Below the pieces are notes generated by a model, which made no database searches, was not told the DNA's origin, and saw only the letters and a list, made by a program, of their open reading frames with translations. A stretch of 64,000 nt of DNA from Limonium bicolor. Its lineage: Eukaryota > Streptophyta > Magnoliopsida > Caryophyllales > Plumbaginaceae. Where the stretch lies: positions 270,292,062 to 270,356,061 of the forward strand of contig CM041779.1 of the NCBI GenBank assembly GCA_023374045.1, read 5' to 3'. Shown piece by piece: positions 31,645 through 43,993 of this stretch. The position numbers and the translations under genes were made by a program. Numbering within the stretch: the first letter of the stretch is position 1; each line of letters opens with the position of its first letter.

Positions 31645-33558
31645 TTCTACAACCACGTACCTTCATTGGCACTTGCCGTTGTAATTTTATACTGACGGGT
31701 CACAGTTTCCCACTAGAAAAATGAACATACATTATTAGCAAATGTAATCTTCTTGTCCATTGAAACTTCTGACTAAATTACACAACAAGAAGTTACGAAA
31801 TGGGAGTATGTGACATTTACTTCTTACAACGGTTATCAACAACCATAGTTTTTCAATACTGCTGGAGTATTAATCTGTCGAAAATCTATTTCAGCGAGCT
31901 GGCCCCAATAAAACTATTTCGTTTATGACGACTTTGCAGCTTCCGCGATGGTGATGAGTCTTGCGTAAGCCAGGGTGTACGCTAAATGTCTAGTTGATGG
32001 TGACCTAGGTACATCCATACGTTACCTGGAGGAGATTAATTCCAAGAGCTACTCCAATGAAAGTGATAATGGCAGTTCCAACGACTGTGTAATGGTAGAC
32101 TCGGATGGGAACGTACTCTATTTGATATTATTCGTTTCATTATTTGTTTTCATTAATTGGGCTATTTTGACAATAATCAATCTTGTTGGTTGAAGACAAT
32201 GATGTATCATATACGTTTGTTATATTTTTTAGTTAGAACATGGAAGCAACATGCAGGAAACTACTACTAAGGGGTAATGAGTTTTATCAGAATGTTATTG
32301 ATGAAGCCATTTACGTATTGTGACTTTGAAAACAAAAGTTATGCAGTTGTTTAACATGTTCTCGACGTATATATGCAAATGTAATGTTGTAGTAGTCTTA
32401 TTCATATTATGATAATGGTGATGGTCATCATTAATGCAAATGTGACTCTTACAATACTTACAAATATGAATTCTAAAACTACTTTTTTTAATGACAATGT
32501 ATTGACGACTTCCATACGATAAGTAAAGACGGTAGTTGACATTGAGTGGAATGTGGACCAGTGGACTACTTTAGGGGTAGTTCCATTAGCGTTAATATAC
32601 GTTATGCAGTGCTTCTGCAATTTGTCATTGTTCAACATCAACTTCTAACGTGTCTGCTGATGGAACATAAAGAGATGTCCAAAGCCATACGAAATACTGA
32701 TCATTTTTTTTTTCTTTTTCATGTTATTTATTGCATGCCACATAACCCACACCACTTCAAAATTGACATGATAACTTCGGTGTGTTCTGCATTGGTGGTT
32801 AAGATTCAATGAAGTTAATCCACTCAGCAATGGTAGACCAATCTTCTCTACCTTCATTTCCTATTGTCATTTTGATAATTTGCATTACAAGGTCAACGCA
32901 ATGGTAACCTGGTATGCGTATTTGATGTAGCTATTGGTTTGCACCATGTAGTTTGAAGTTGACAGACTATATGTGGTATGCTATTTTTCATATTTTGTTC
33001 GTCTACTAGACTAGTACCTTTTTGAATTTTTTGTAGGAAGTATGTTGGTGTAACATGTTTAAGCCGCGTAGACATTTCAGAAGTGGACTAATATTGCACT
33101 TGGATTGTTGTTATGATGAAGCTCCAATTGTACATACCCATATTGTATTATACATTACTTTGCATGTGTAAGAATCGTAGCTTGCACTGTTAGTACCATA
33201 ACTAATTAATATAACATCGACTAGAGAGGTTTTAATGAGGCCCGTGTGTGCCCTCCCGACTGACTCTTTCTATTTTTGAGTCAGGTTACCGTGATTGCTC
33301 TTCATTAAATGATAAGTGTCTAATTATCAAAAAAATTAATATAACATCGACTGTGTTTCACAATGTTTTACAACTACAATGAAACCTGAAAGTACGTATG
33401 GACAACACAAGTGGTTTCTACTACACGCCTAGCAATAATGGTGATGGATAAAACAACCTTCCATAAAAAATACTTACAACTTGCAATAACAACACTAGTT
33501 AGACCTTCTTTTGGTCATCATTTCATTGGTTAGTCTCTTTTAAGTAAAACCATTTCCT
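31645..33558. other. Nearly 2 kb without a recognisable gene
   Basis: AT-rich. A 72-codon plus-strand frame at 31975-32193 ends in a hydrophobic stretch (VLYLILFVSLFVFINWAILT) but shows no family. The region lies between the solo LTR and the Harbinger pseudogene, and may be decayed non-coding Harbinger sequence. Confidence 0.35.
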
Positions 33559-34302
33559 TTATCCGTTATGAGAGTGTTGTTCGGGTTCGTTCTTCCAACA
33601 TGCATGTGTGGCATCCTTGCTATCCTTCTCTTGAATGAAGCACAGAGATGAGTTTATCAAAGAGAAACAAGGGTCCTCATAGCTGCTCAGTCTGGTGTAG
33701 TTATGCAATGCGAAGCAAGCATTCATAATTCACCTACTTTAATAGTGGATAACTACATACCATGCGAAGAATTTTCCATCTAGCCTTTAGTACACCAATG
33801 ACGTTTCTATTACAGAACACGGAGACAAGTGTGCACTATTGAAAATCACTTCAGCTTCCCTTGGATTCTTAATGCGAAATTCAGACTAATGATATCTAAC
33901 TCTTATATGTGGTGCCATTATACTGTCACGATCAACGTAACCCTTGTCACCCAGGTAATATTTACATAAAATATGTACATGTTAGCTCCATATGATCATA
34001 TAACTCATACATATTAAAACATCTTATAAACCATCTTGTGCCTTACCGCAGGGTGGTTTTGGGAAATGTTGACTTGAATCCCCTACTGCGTTAAGATAAA
34101 CCCTTGTGTCATGTGCAGATTCTTCCCATCCAGCACATACAAACAGGAAAAACATGTCAAAATCGCTAACAACCAAGACATTAGTGGATGTAATACCTTT
34201 TCTATTTACGAACCTTATTTTTCCTTCTCGGGAACTGTTAATTCTACGTGGCATCCATCCAATGCACCAATACAATCCTATCATCAACCACAGTTGTAAC
34301 AC
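33559..34302 (-). pseudogene. PIF/Harbinger (HARBI1-like) transposase, 3' part, decayed
   Basis: The minus strand reads DCIGALDGCHVELTVPEKEK (first catalytic Asp). Then come RKGITSTNVLVVSDFDMFFL and GWEESAHDTRVYLNAVGDSS, the classic WEGSAHD signature. After an intron-like break (about 33950-34055) comes KYYLGDKGYVD (second Asp). The block that should read about NVIERTFGVLKARWKIL is RNVIGVLKARWKIL, so the third catalytic Glu appears deleted. The stop is at 33561-33559. The N-terminal half was cut off at 34295 by LTR A. Superfamily confidence is high, and the protein is non-functional. Confidence 0.8.
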
Positions 34303-36120
34303 CCCTAACTCCTAAACTCACCATATCAGTATAGCATGACCGAACTTAATATAATAGTACAGCGGAAGAACACAACAAAACTCTAACTCAGGTGCTATTG
34401 CCATTACTCACCCATGTGAGTAATGAAGCGTCCATTTACCATATACACTATAACCACTGTGATGATAGAGATAGAAACCAATAAATATATAATGCATTTT
34501 CACAACCAAATCCGTACAATTGAGCAATCTAATTAATCCCAAAACACAATGCAACTGGGGTATGTAATGTAATACAAATCCATAAGTGCGACAACAAAAT
34601 ACTGGCTAACTACCCAAATGCATCCCACACTCCGGCTTCGATCTCGGTCAAGTTCCTATAATATGTTGTCATATAGGCTCAGCAAAATGTTGAATATGCT
34701 AAAACATGATCCTAGAACGCTTTAGATGCCTTAAGTCATTTGACCATCTTAACATGCGGTTCATTTTCATGTTGTTCCGGTTTACAAGTATATAATAAAA
34801 CTGTAAATGCTAGAATTTAAACACACGACAATCTATCCATCCCATATATTCACAACAATTCAAAAACAAATCATCCACATAACAAATAAATGAATGTAGT
34901 ATGAAATGAGAGTCGCTTTCTTGTGAACGGATCTCATTACCCGGCCTTCAAGGACACATTGTTCGTCATCCATATTTACAAGGGATATTGAAATCTCGTA
35001 CTACGGTATATGTGATACTCGTACGCTTATCCGTTTTTTATTTACACTTATCTTATGTTGGGTGTCATTTTAGGACAATCCCCTTTATAATTATAATGAT
35101 TATTTAATTGGACAGTCGTCCTAGGTGCACCAACACTAGTGTCATTTCGTTAATGATCCAAAGATCCCTGAACGTCCTCTCTATCTAGTAAAGGCGTCCT
35201 TAAGAGGCTGTAGCCATGTACCTAATAGTAGGTACCATCTGAACAACGATCCTATCGAGCTCATTGGATTTCCTAATAGTGGACCCGATCTGGGTTTCCA
35301 TTATAGTGATCACTCTGCTCAACTAGTTAGTCCATAAACTACACTGGGTTTTCCTCCTCATACACCCATACTCCACCATGTGATTAAGTAACTTAATCTA
35401 TTTCCTAAGATCTATTCTTATACAATACCTAGAAGTAGTCTAGGTCATATTCATGTTTGATTTCATGCTCTTAGAGATTGGTAATATTGAATCTCTTTCC
35501 TAAGTTTTACACATAGATTGATTAGGAATGTATAAAGTTCATTGAACTTTAATAAGTAATGATATTTCCTAATCTTGCTTGTATCTTTAAGTCAAGTGGT
35601 CATCGGTACCACTTTAGTCCGATAGATGTTGCACACAATTAAAGTCGCTTGACAATTCAGCAAATTAAATCATATAAGCACATGCGTATATCACACATAA
35701 CGCTCTTAAACATTTTAAAAAAACAACGTCTGAACCAATGAAACACTTAGGATGTTCAGACCATACAGTAACATACTGTACACCTGACGGTGAGAGATCT
35801 GAACCCCACCATCCGTCCTCTATACGCACGTCCTCTAATGTATGTTCTCTAATGCACTCAACTCTAGAAGACGAGACTAAGCATCAGCCCTCTAAAATAT
35901 TAACTAAGTCGGTATCCTGACTAGTTGCTAATCCTCCCGGTAACTAACCCATTTGATTAGTTAGTCATTATTCCTTGGGTTCTCAAATGTGTTCGGGATT
36001 ATTTTAATCATCTAGTTATGTCATAAATACATGTAGTATTATTCTACTACATAGGATCAAATCCTTATAATCTATTTCATTTAAGCATAGGTTATTACAA
36101 TTGCTGATATATACTTGTAT
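34295..36120 (-). repeat. LTR A, first part (minus orientation), LARD-family relative
   Basis: It begins TGTAACACCCC in plus view, like LTR C, and shares the early CAGCGGA landmark. It is interrupted at 36120 by LTR B, whose target duplication TGTAT (36116-36120) belongs to this sequence. No 5-bp duplication could be assigned to LTR A itself. Confidence 0.55.
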
Positions 36121-39100
36121 TGAAATACCCCAAACAAATAAAACATGGATTAAACATTTAATCACATTGATTAAGGCCTAAACATGCCTTAAAAGTCAAC
36201 TGAGAACAACAGTGGTCAACACAAAGCAAGACATTGCACCCTTTGACTGTTTAGGGTAAATAAATACCCAAATAAACTTCTTAGGACCTAAAAATTTGTC
36301 CTAAGCATATTAACACATTAAGGAACACACTACAATCGTTGGATAACACTCTAACACAAAGAACAAGCATTTACATGCTTCAAGGTCAAGTAGGGCAAAA
36401 ATGTGCTCTAAGAATACCTTAAAGGTCTAATGACCTCTAAATGATATAAAATTGGATACCATGATCAAATATCATGTAAGGAACACAACGAAACAATTCT
36501 CAAAGAAAACAGAGCTCAGAAACACCTTATGACACAAAATGTGCGCTAAAACACCTTAAAGCACGTTTTTGTGTATGGGCTCTAAGATAATGACTTTTTG
36601 TCATTTTAAAGACTGGAGTATATCATTTATAATATTAATGTGACATGATAGACTATATTTTAAAGTCTAAATCAAAGTTTGAAAATTAAAAATCAAAAAT
36701 GACAATTTAGTATGAATAGTAACCCAAATAGTGCATTTTTAAGCAATATTGACTAAGTATGGTCAATGGTCAATTAGTTGACCATCTTAGCCCTTGGAGG
36801 TCGGAAGCAAGGGAGCTGGGAAGACAGCTCACACAGCAATAACACAAAATATCTAATCAATTTGGTGAATCACCATTACTATTCCATTAATTAATGTAAA
36901 CTTAACTTATAAGGCAAATTAGCTTACCTTTCTTCATTTGCCTTCATCCCTGCCGACAGCACCTCATCCCAGCCTCTATTTGGCTTCTCCAAACCGTAGC
37001 TAACACACTAAATACAATGGAGAACAACAATTGACATAGGTAAGCTTATTAAGCTATTTTATGATCATTTTCTTCACAATTCTTTCCTCTTTCCATGGAG
37101 CTAAGCATCAATCACTTCCATCAATGTTCTTAGGTTGTTTTGGAGGTTAAATGGAGGGTGTATCTCGGCCTTAACAAGGGGAGAAGGTGGAGAAAGCTAA
37201 TCTTGTTCTTAAGGTATAAAAATGTGCTTTAAGCTCATATCTTTTGATTCCCTTCAAATTCGGCTGTGAAACTTTGTTCCTTGCCTTATTATCTTCATCT
37301 TAACATACTTATTCAGTTGGTATATCAAGAGCTTCAAGGTATATCCAGATCCAAGCCAAAAACACCATTTTAGGCACTTTAAACAAGGTAAAAATTAGCC
37401 ATCTTCTAATCTGAGTTATACCAGTTTAAAGCTTAATTTTAGTAGCTCTTTTGATGCTCTTTAACTTGTGTAAATTTAGGCCGAAGTCAGCCGTGGGAAC
37501 CTTGGTATTTTAAGGTAAATTTTACCTTGAAAATTGACATTAAACACTTCTTATGGTTAGATCTTGCTTGGAGACTAATCATGCCTTAATTTTGTTTGAA
37601 AACATGTAAACTAAGCTGTGGAAAATAAATCTCCATACAGCCGTGGCCAAACAAGGCATATACTAGGCAAAAACAAGGTATAAATCACTTAAACCTTCCT
37701 TGGTATATTAATATGTAATTATACATATGTGTATAATTGTGCCGTGAGTGAACAAGGTATTTAAGGTCTTTTTTGACCTTAGGTGATTAAGGAATGGTTT
37801 AATAAATTTTATAACTAATTAATTAGCATAATTGTCAAATTTAAGACATTATGTAGAAAATTGGTAATTATTGAAAACATTGGTGTAAGGCCGAGAGTTT
37901 AAGACTTTAATGGGCATTTATGTGTAATTCATTTTATAAGCTAATGTTTGTAATAAGGCCATGTACTTTAGGCCATTTTATTATTTTTATAAGCTTTTAT
38001 TTAAGTTTAGGTGATATGTAATTATTACCGCAAGGAATTGGGGTCTTAGGTGTAATTAAATTAAATTTGGGGGCTATAAAAGGATATAGCCGAAAATGGA
38101 GGTTTAAATGAGTTTATATAAAAATTATAAGATTATATAAAGTTTTGGGGTTAAATGGTAATTTTATAAAAGATATGGGTATAAACCGTAAATATGGAGA
38201 TTAATGGTCAAGGAAATATTAAGGTGGTCAACCTTGACCATATGGTAGGTTTTTGACCAAATTAAATAAGTTAGATAACTTATTTAAGGTTTTATAATAA
38301 GATAAGTATTTTATTGTAACAATTTTATAACATATGTGGTATATATGTTATTTCCGAAAATTAAGGGTGTAAAATGGTATTATAAACACCCTGGGATATT
38401 AGGAATTTTTAGGAATTTTATTGGGTTGATTTTGGAATTAAAATAAACTATATATGTATAATATATAGTTATTATGTCATTATGACACTTTGGAGAAATA
38501 TATGAGGTGGTATAGTAAATACTGAAAGTTTATGGGTTAGTGAGGGTAATTATAACCCTTTGGTGAAATTTGGTGATTTTTAGAATTATATAAGAGTATT
38601 TAATAAGATATGTGTATAATATATAGTTTTAATGTATTATAAACTATATGTTATAAATAGGGTCAAATGGCAATTATAAAACAGAACAAGGTCTGTTCGG
38701 AATTTACAAAAAAATACCATAGGTTATACCCTTTTTATAAGTTAAAAATGTTATATTAAATGGTATATATAACATGATATAATAATGGGGTGATTTGTAA
38801 ATAAAGGAAACTATGGTTTATGGAAAAGAATAAGGTTTAATATATATGCCTATGTGGCAATATATAATAGTTTTGTATAAAAACTATAGGTTATAAATTA
38901 AAGGAAATAAAAATATCATATTATATGATATTAGTATATGGTATAACATTACATAATGTTATGTGGTCAAAATGGAATTTAAATAAATTCAAGGGCTGTA
39001 CCGAAAATAATAAAGTTGGAAAATAAATTTTAGACTATGGTCTATAATGTTATAAATGTTATAACAATTATATGGTTTAAGGGGGATTAATATAAGTAAG

Positions 39101-41391
39101 GATACTCACATTAAATAATGTGACGAACTATAAATAAATGAGATTTATAAACTAAGGTATTTATGGAATAAACCTTAGGAGTTGTAAATATACAACATAA
39201 AATGTTACATAATATTAGGTTAATAATCTTAATATAAGTGTACATTATAATACAACTAATAGGAATAATCATCTAATATAAGATGATAAAATGTAACATA
39301 TGAGTAAGAGTTTTATAACTCATGGAATTTACCTATATGGTACATATACATATACAAGAAAAATGTATATAAGGATGGATATATATTGTGGTTGGAAACC
39401 ATAATAATAATGGTGGTGGTTATTACAAAAAATAGTTACAAACTATAAGTTATGAGTTTTTGAATGCAAATATAATTTGCTAAGATGGTGGAGTATATAA
39501 TACAATGTATTATAATGGATGGTGGTAAAGTAGTACAAATAACAAATAATACAATATAATATAATCATGCATGCATACATGCAACTATAGGTTATGTACC
39601 TAAATTAAATGATGGATAAGATTAAAGAAATATAATGAATTAAACTTAACAGTCGAAATGTTTTGACATTCGAGTTTTAGTAACAAAGCCGACCGGTTTA
39701 GAGAAACCTGTAACAAATAACTGTCGAAAACGGGGATGAACTGTCGGGGTTACTTGTTATTCGGAAGTACCGGATGTAGTTAGTCATGGAGACTGACTTA
39801 TAGTTTTAATACCGTTTAGATCATACTTCAGACAAGGACGCTTGACGAGCTAGTGGACTACACTGCGCATCCTAGGTCTTGGTGAACGGTATGTAAAGGG
39901 GTTTGATCCGAGTTGTCCTAAGGAAACTCCTTGGGCTCGGATTTGGTTGATATCACTTGTGTGTTAAGTGTTTTGGATACATGTATGTGATTGTGTGCTA
40001 CTGGATTAATTATTTATGCACGAGCGCCCTACGGGACTAACACTACGTCGACTATAGATCGACTTATATAAACATACATATACGTTATTGTGATGACATG
40101 ACGGTTACTTGATATAATACCATAGTATTAATATTAAGTATATGGCAACCTAAGTAAAATACTTAGGTATGAGTCACGACATTGTCGGTCTCTAGAGCAT
40201 GGATCTCGAACATGAATATAACCTAGATTACTTCTAGGTATGCGTGAGACCCATTGGGCAGCTAACTAATAATTATATTCTCCATAAGACTAAGAGCATA
40301 TCTTAACATTATGAGAGAGAGATGGTATGAGTTGAGGTGAGGAATCCCGGTAGTTTATGAACTACTTGGTTGCGCAGTTGTGATCACTGAGGGGTACCCG
40401 ATTGGGTTCCGCTCCAGGTTATACCCATACGAGCCCTATTTGGATCGTGGGTCAGGTAGCTACGGCTTTTATATGGACGTCTTACGAGACATAAGTGAAT
40501 AGTCAGGGGCCTCCGGACCTCTGGCGAAATGAGCACCTTTGTGTGTACGGGAGGACTACTGTCCATGGTGAGGTTATAGGGTTGTCTTAACATGACGCCC
40601 AACTGGTATTAATTAAACATGGTTGGATGAGGCCTTAAAGGCCAAGGTAAATTAACTATAGTAACTGCACGCTACGGCGTTTGTACATTGTACATATGGA
40701 TGGGGCCTTGAAGGCCAAATTAAATTAAATTAACAATGGTTGGTGAACGCTACGGCGATTGTACATTGTACATTATACTGTTATTATTCGATACGTTCGA
40801 TATACAATTGTTGTTGTGATATTTATGAATGTTGAGTTGGATGGATGGTTAAGTGTTTATGAATGTTTGGATGGATAATTATGTATATTATACATATATA
40901 TTACAGTATTGATTATAACTGTAAAATGGTGAAGCATGAAACCAATCTAATAATAAGATGGTTAAAATGACTAAGTGACCAATAGGGTCCAGGCCTGGCA
41001 TACTCAGCGTCTATCGCTGATACTACACCATTGCAGGTTGTTGATTATCACCGAAGCCGAAGTGCGGGAACAGGGTAATTAGAGTTTATTTTAATTACCG
41101 CACATGGAGTTGTACTATGATACGGTTATGTATATTCAGGTTTGGGTAGACGCTCACTTGTCGATGTTTATGATTATGGACTTAGTATGATGTATAGGAG
41201 TTTTTCGTTATCACGGCGGTTAGCAGTTTGTTTATGTTGGAAGTTGGATGTAGTTTGGTTTCGTTGCTCCATGGGCGAGTAATGGCCGGTGACACCCGAG
41301 TGAGTATTGTTAATATTTATTTTCCGAAAGCGGATGTTTTATTTATTGCTACGTGAGAGATTATATCGTGATTATGGAGAGGGGTGTTACA
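36121..41391 (+). repeat. LTR B: solo giant LTR, 5271 bp, TSD TGTAT
   Basis: It runs from TGAAATACCCCAAAC to GGGGTGTTACA, the same ends as the LARD LTRs at 48958 and 58466. A perfect 5-bp duplication TGTAT flanks it (36116-36120 and 41392-41396). There is no internal domain, PBS or PPT, so it is the product of LTR-LTR recombination. The sequence is AT-rich and non-coding. It is more diverged from the 48958 LTR than LTR C is. Confidence 0.9.
40620..40773 (+). repeat. 78-bp tandem duplication inside LTR B
   Basis: GGATG(A/G)GGCCTTNAAGGCCAA, TAAATTAAC, ACGCTACGGCG and TTGTACATTGTACAT occur twice, 78 bp apart. The units contain the palindromes GGCCTT..AAGGCC and GTACATTGTAC. Confidence 0.75.
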
Positions 41392-42960
41392 TGTATATAT
41401 ATACACATATAAATATATATATGTACAACAATGGTTTGTTACTATATGCTATAATTGACCTTGTAATATTGTTACTCATTAAACTCTCACTTAATTCATG
41501 AGTTAGTCAACTTGACCCTCTTTGGTCAATTAGAGTGACTTGGTCATTGTGTTGACTTGATAAATTTATCCAAGTACATAGGTTTATATAATTCATATTA
41601 TAATACTTGAATTATATAATTCATCATTTATTCAATCCTTTATAAACTTAACACTAGATCTTTATATCTAATGCCTTACAATTGAATTCTCCACTTTACA
41701 ATATCCTACACCTTAGTCTTATATGATTACCCATTCATATTATATAATACACCTCACTATATATATTCGTATAAATCTATATGAATTATAAAACTCATTA
41801 TATAAATGATATTCCTCATCATTCCATGTGAAGCACTCAATTTTTATTATTTGTGTTATCTCTCATAACCCAACATTGAGATCATATTCTTAATGTTATA
41901 TAATGTTATCTCATACATTATATTAAACTCCAACGTTTATTATATTCCCATCATAATTTTATAACTCCACTAGTTTCCAAATACTCACATCATAAATTAG
42001 TATAAAGCTTAAAATGTGTTTTAAGCTAAACATACTTGATTTAGACTCCAAAATCACCGCTAAACACCACTCCTTCTCGGCTCTATATTAATAGGCTTAA
42101 GTCATATTTTTGCCCAAAACATAAGCTTAAACTTGATTAGACAGTCCTTAGGACTTAGTTAAACCACTTACCTTCTGAAGGTTGATTTTTCAAGCTTGTT
42201 TCCACCTCCTTGGTGTAGATCAAATATGGGGTTTAGGAGACCCATTTGGTCATGGTTTATACATGAAGAAAAGGATCAAATTAGATCTTTTAAGGTGCTT
42301 AACAAGATAAGGAATCTTAAAAAAATTAATATCAACTTAAGGAGATGATCTTTACCTTTGTGTTCAAAGGTAGATTTTAGCTCCAAAATGTCGACCAACT
42401 AAATAAATATAGCTAGAGATTAGATATCTTGTATATCTAAGGATACAAGGCACTTTAAGAACTTAAAAACCTTAAGAAATGACTTACCCTTGAAGTCCCT
42501 TGAAAGATGATTTATTGGTGAGATTTTGCTCAACAAAAGGGGCTATAACATCCTTCATTAAAGCATAAAAATCTGGAGAAAAATGATTTCAAGGACTTGT
42601 ACAAAATCGGCCAAAATTAGAAAGAAAGGGGAAATGATCTTAAGGCACCTTTTTATACCTTAAGCTTTGAAAGGAATTGTGAATGCCAAAAATTAAGCTC
42701 CAAAAACTCTTGATTTGAGCTTAGTTTCTTATGAGAAGTGTTTGGAATGATCTCTTGGTAGATTTGAAGTAGAAAGGAGAAGATTTGGAAGAAAAGCAAA
42801 GTGTCGGTTTATGTCACCATGGGAGTGTTCTAGGTGTTCTTCAAGTATCCTTCAAGCTCAAGAAAAATCCAAGGAAGAAGATTGTAGAAGAGGATCTCGT
42901 AACTTAGGAGAAAGGAGGGAGCAAATGAGAGATTTTTGATTTTCTTAAGTGATAAGAGAT
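41392..42960 (-). repeat. LTR A, second part (minus orientation), right end truncated
   Basis: AT-rich sequence resumes directly after the TGTAT duplication and has the texture of the promoter-proximal part of LTR C (AAGCTT/CTTAAGG-rich, near 47000-47900). The terminal TGAAATACCCC inverse expected at its end is missing, so the right end is lost. The right boundary is approximate. Confidence 0.4.
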
Positions 42961-43289
42961 TACCTGAACATTAACATAATTCAAGCTTATCTAACGTAAG
43001 TGTTCTTTCCTTATAATGCAAAAGCATGTAGAATACGTACCTATGAAGTTGCATTGGCTAACCTTTTATAGTACATGTGATATAATAGATGTCTACTTCA
43101 GAGATGTCATGAGAAGAACATTACCTCTATTCTACGGTGTGCCCGGAGCGTTTATCTTATGACTCAATTACGAGGGAGTCGGGGAGGTTTTGTTAATACA
43201 TGAAGCATTACTTCAATGTTGCTGATGAAACGAATAAACTATTTTTGCTAATCATCCTCGGGATGGGAATCCGTTGAAGGGCACGATGC
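42961..43289. other. Intergenic, nothing recognised
   Basis: No gene or repeat structure that I can support. Confidence 0.3.
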
Positions 43290-43735
43290 GTTGTCTTGGC
43301 CAAGCTGAGTGGCGTCAGCTTGTGACTTGAGCGAGGGCTGAGTTAGCGGATGTTGTGGAGGGCATCCGTCCGGACCTGATAAGGACCGGGCATGCCTTCG
43401 GGCATGCACATTGACATGATGGCTTGGTAGTGACTCCAATAGCGTGAGCACGTTGTGCTTAGTGCTGCCCTTAGGTTAAGAGTGCCAGTGTCACCGCGGG
43501 CACGAAGCAACTAGAGGTTATCTTGGCCAAGCTGAGTTGTGTCAGCTTGTGACTCGAGCGAGGGCTGAGTCAGCGGGTGTTGTGGAGGGCACCCGTTAGG
43601 GCCTAGTGTGGATCAGACATGCCTTGGGCATGCACGCTGTTAGGGTGGCTTGGTAGCGACTCTAATAATATGAGCGCATTGTGCTCAGTACTGACCCTTA
43701 GGTCAGTTTGTGGATGCTATGGAGGGCACCAAACG
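43290..43735 (+). repeat. GC-rich tandem repeat, about 227-bp unit, two copies
   Basis: TCTTGGCCAAGCTGAGT starts at 43294 and again at 43521. Both copies share GTCAGCTTGTGACT(T/C)GAGCG, GTTGTGGAGGGCA(T/C)CCG and GGCTTGGTAG(T/C)GACT. A third partial GATGCTATGGAGGGCACC occurs at the end. It is markedly more GC-rich than its surroundings. The family is unknown. Confidence 0.75.
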
Positions 43736-43993
43736 TGAGTTCTGATGTACATTTACATACTAATTAGTTAGCTTTTTTACCTTCATTCCTTATTTCATTT
43801 TGTATTTGAAACTGTAGCCACCACTGAGCTTTGTTTATCTTCTGCACCGCCATTACTTCTCTGCTCATTCTAGATCCACTAGGGCAGTGGACAGAATTCA
43901 ACATTGAAGACTTAATCAAAAGGTAAGTTTTTATCACTGCTTAATTATTTGTAGGTTTTTTTAACCAAAATTAATTTACTCGTTCATTGTGCT

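Noticed and set aside
38640..38760. A palindrome array in LTR B matching those of C and D
   Set aside because: I looked at the equivalent offset and saw only a weak GGTCTGTTCGGAA trace, not a repeated inverted structure.
34295..41391. A single 7.1-kb element with TGTAACACCCC...GGGGTGTTACA ends
   Set aside because: The right end belongs to LTR B, which starts at 36121 and has its own exact TGTAT duplication. The left end belongs to a different, inverted LTR.
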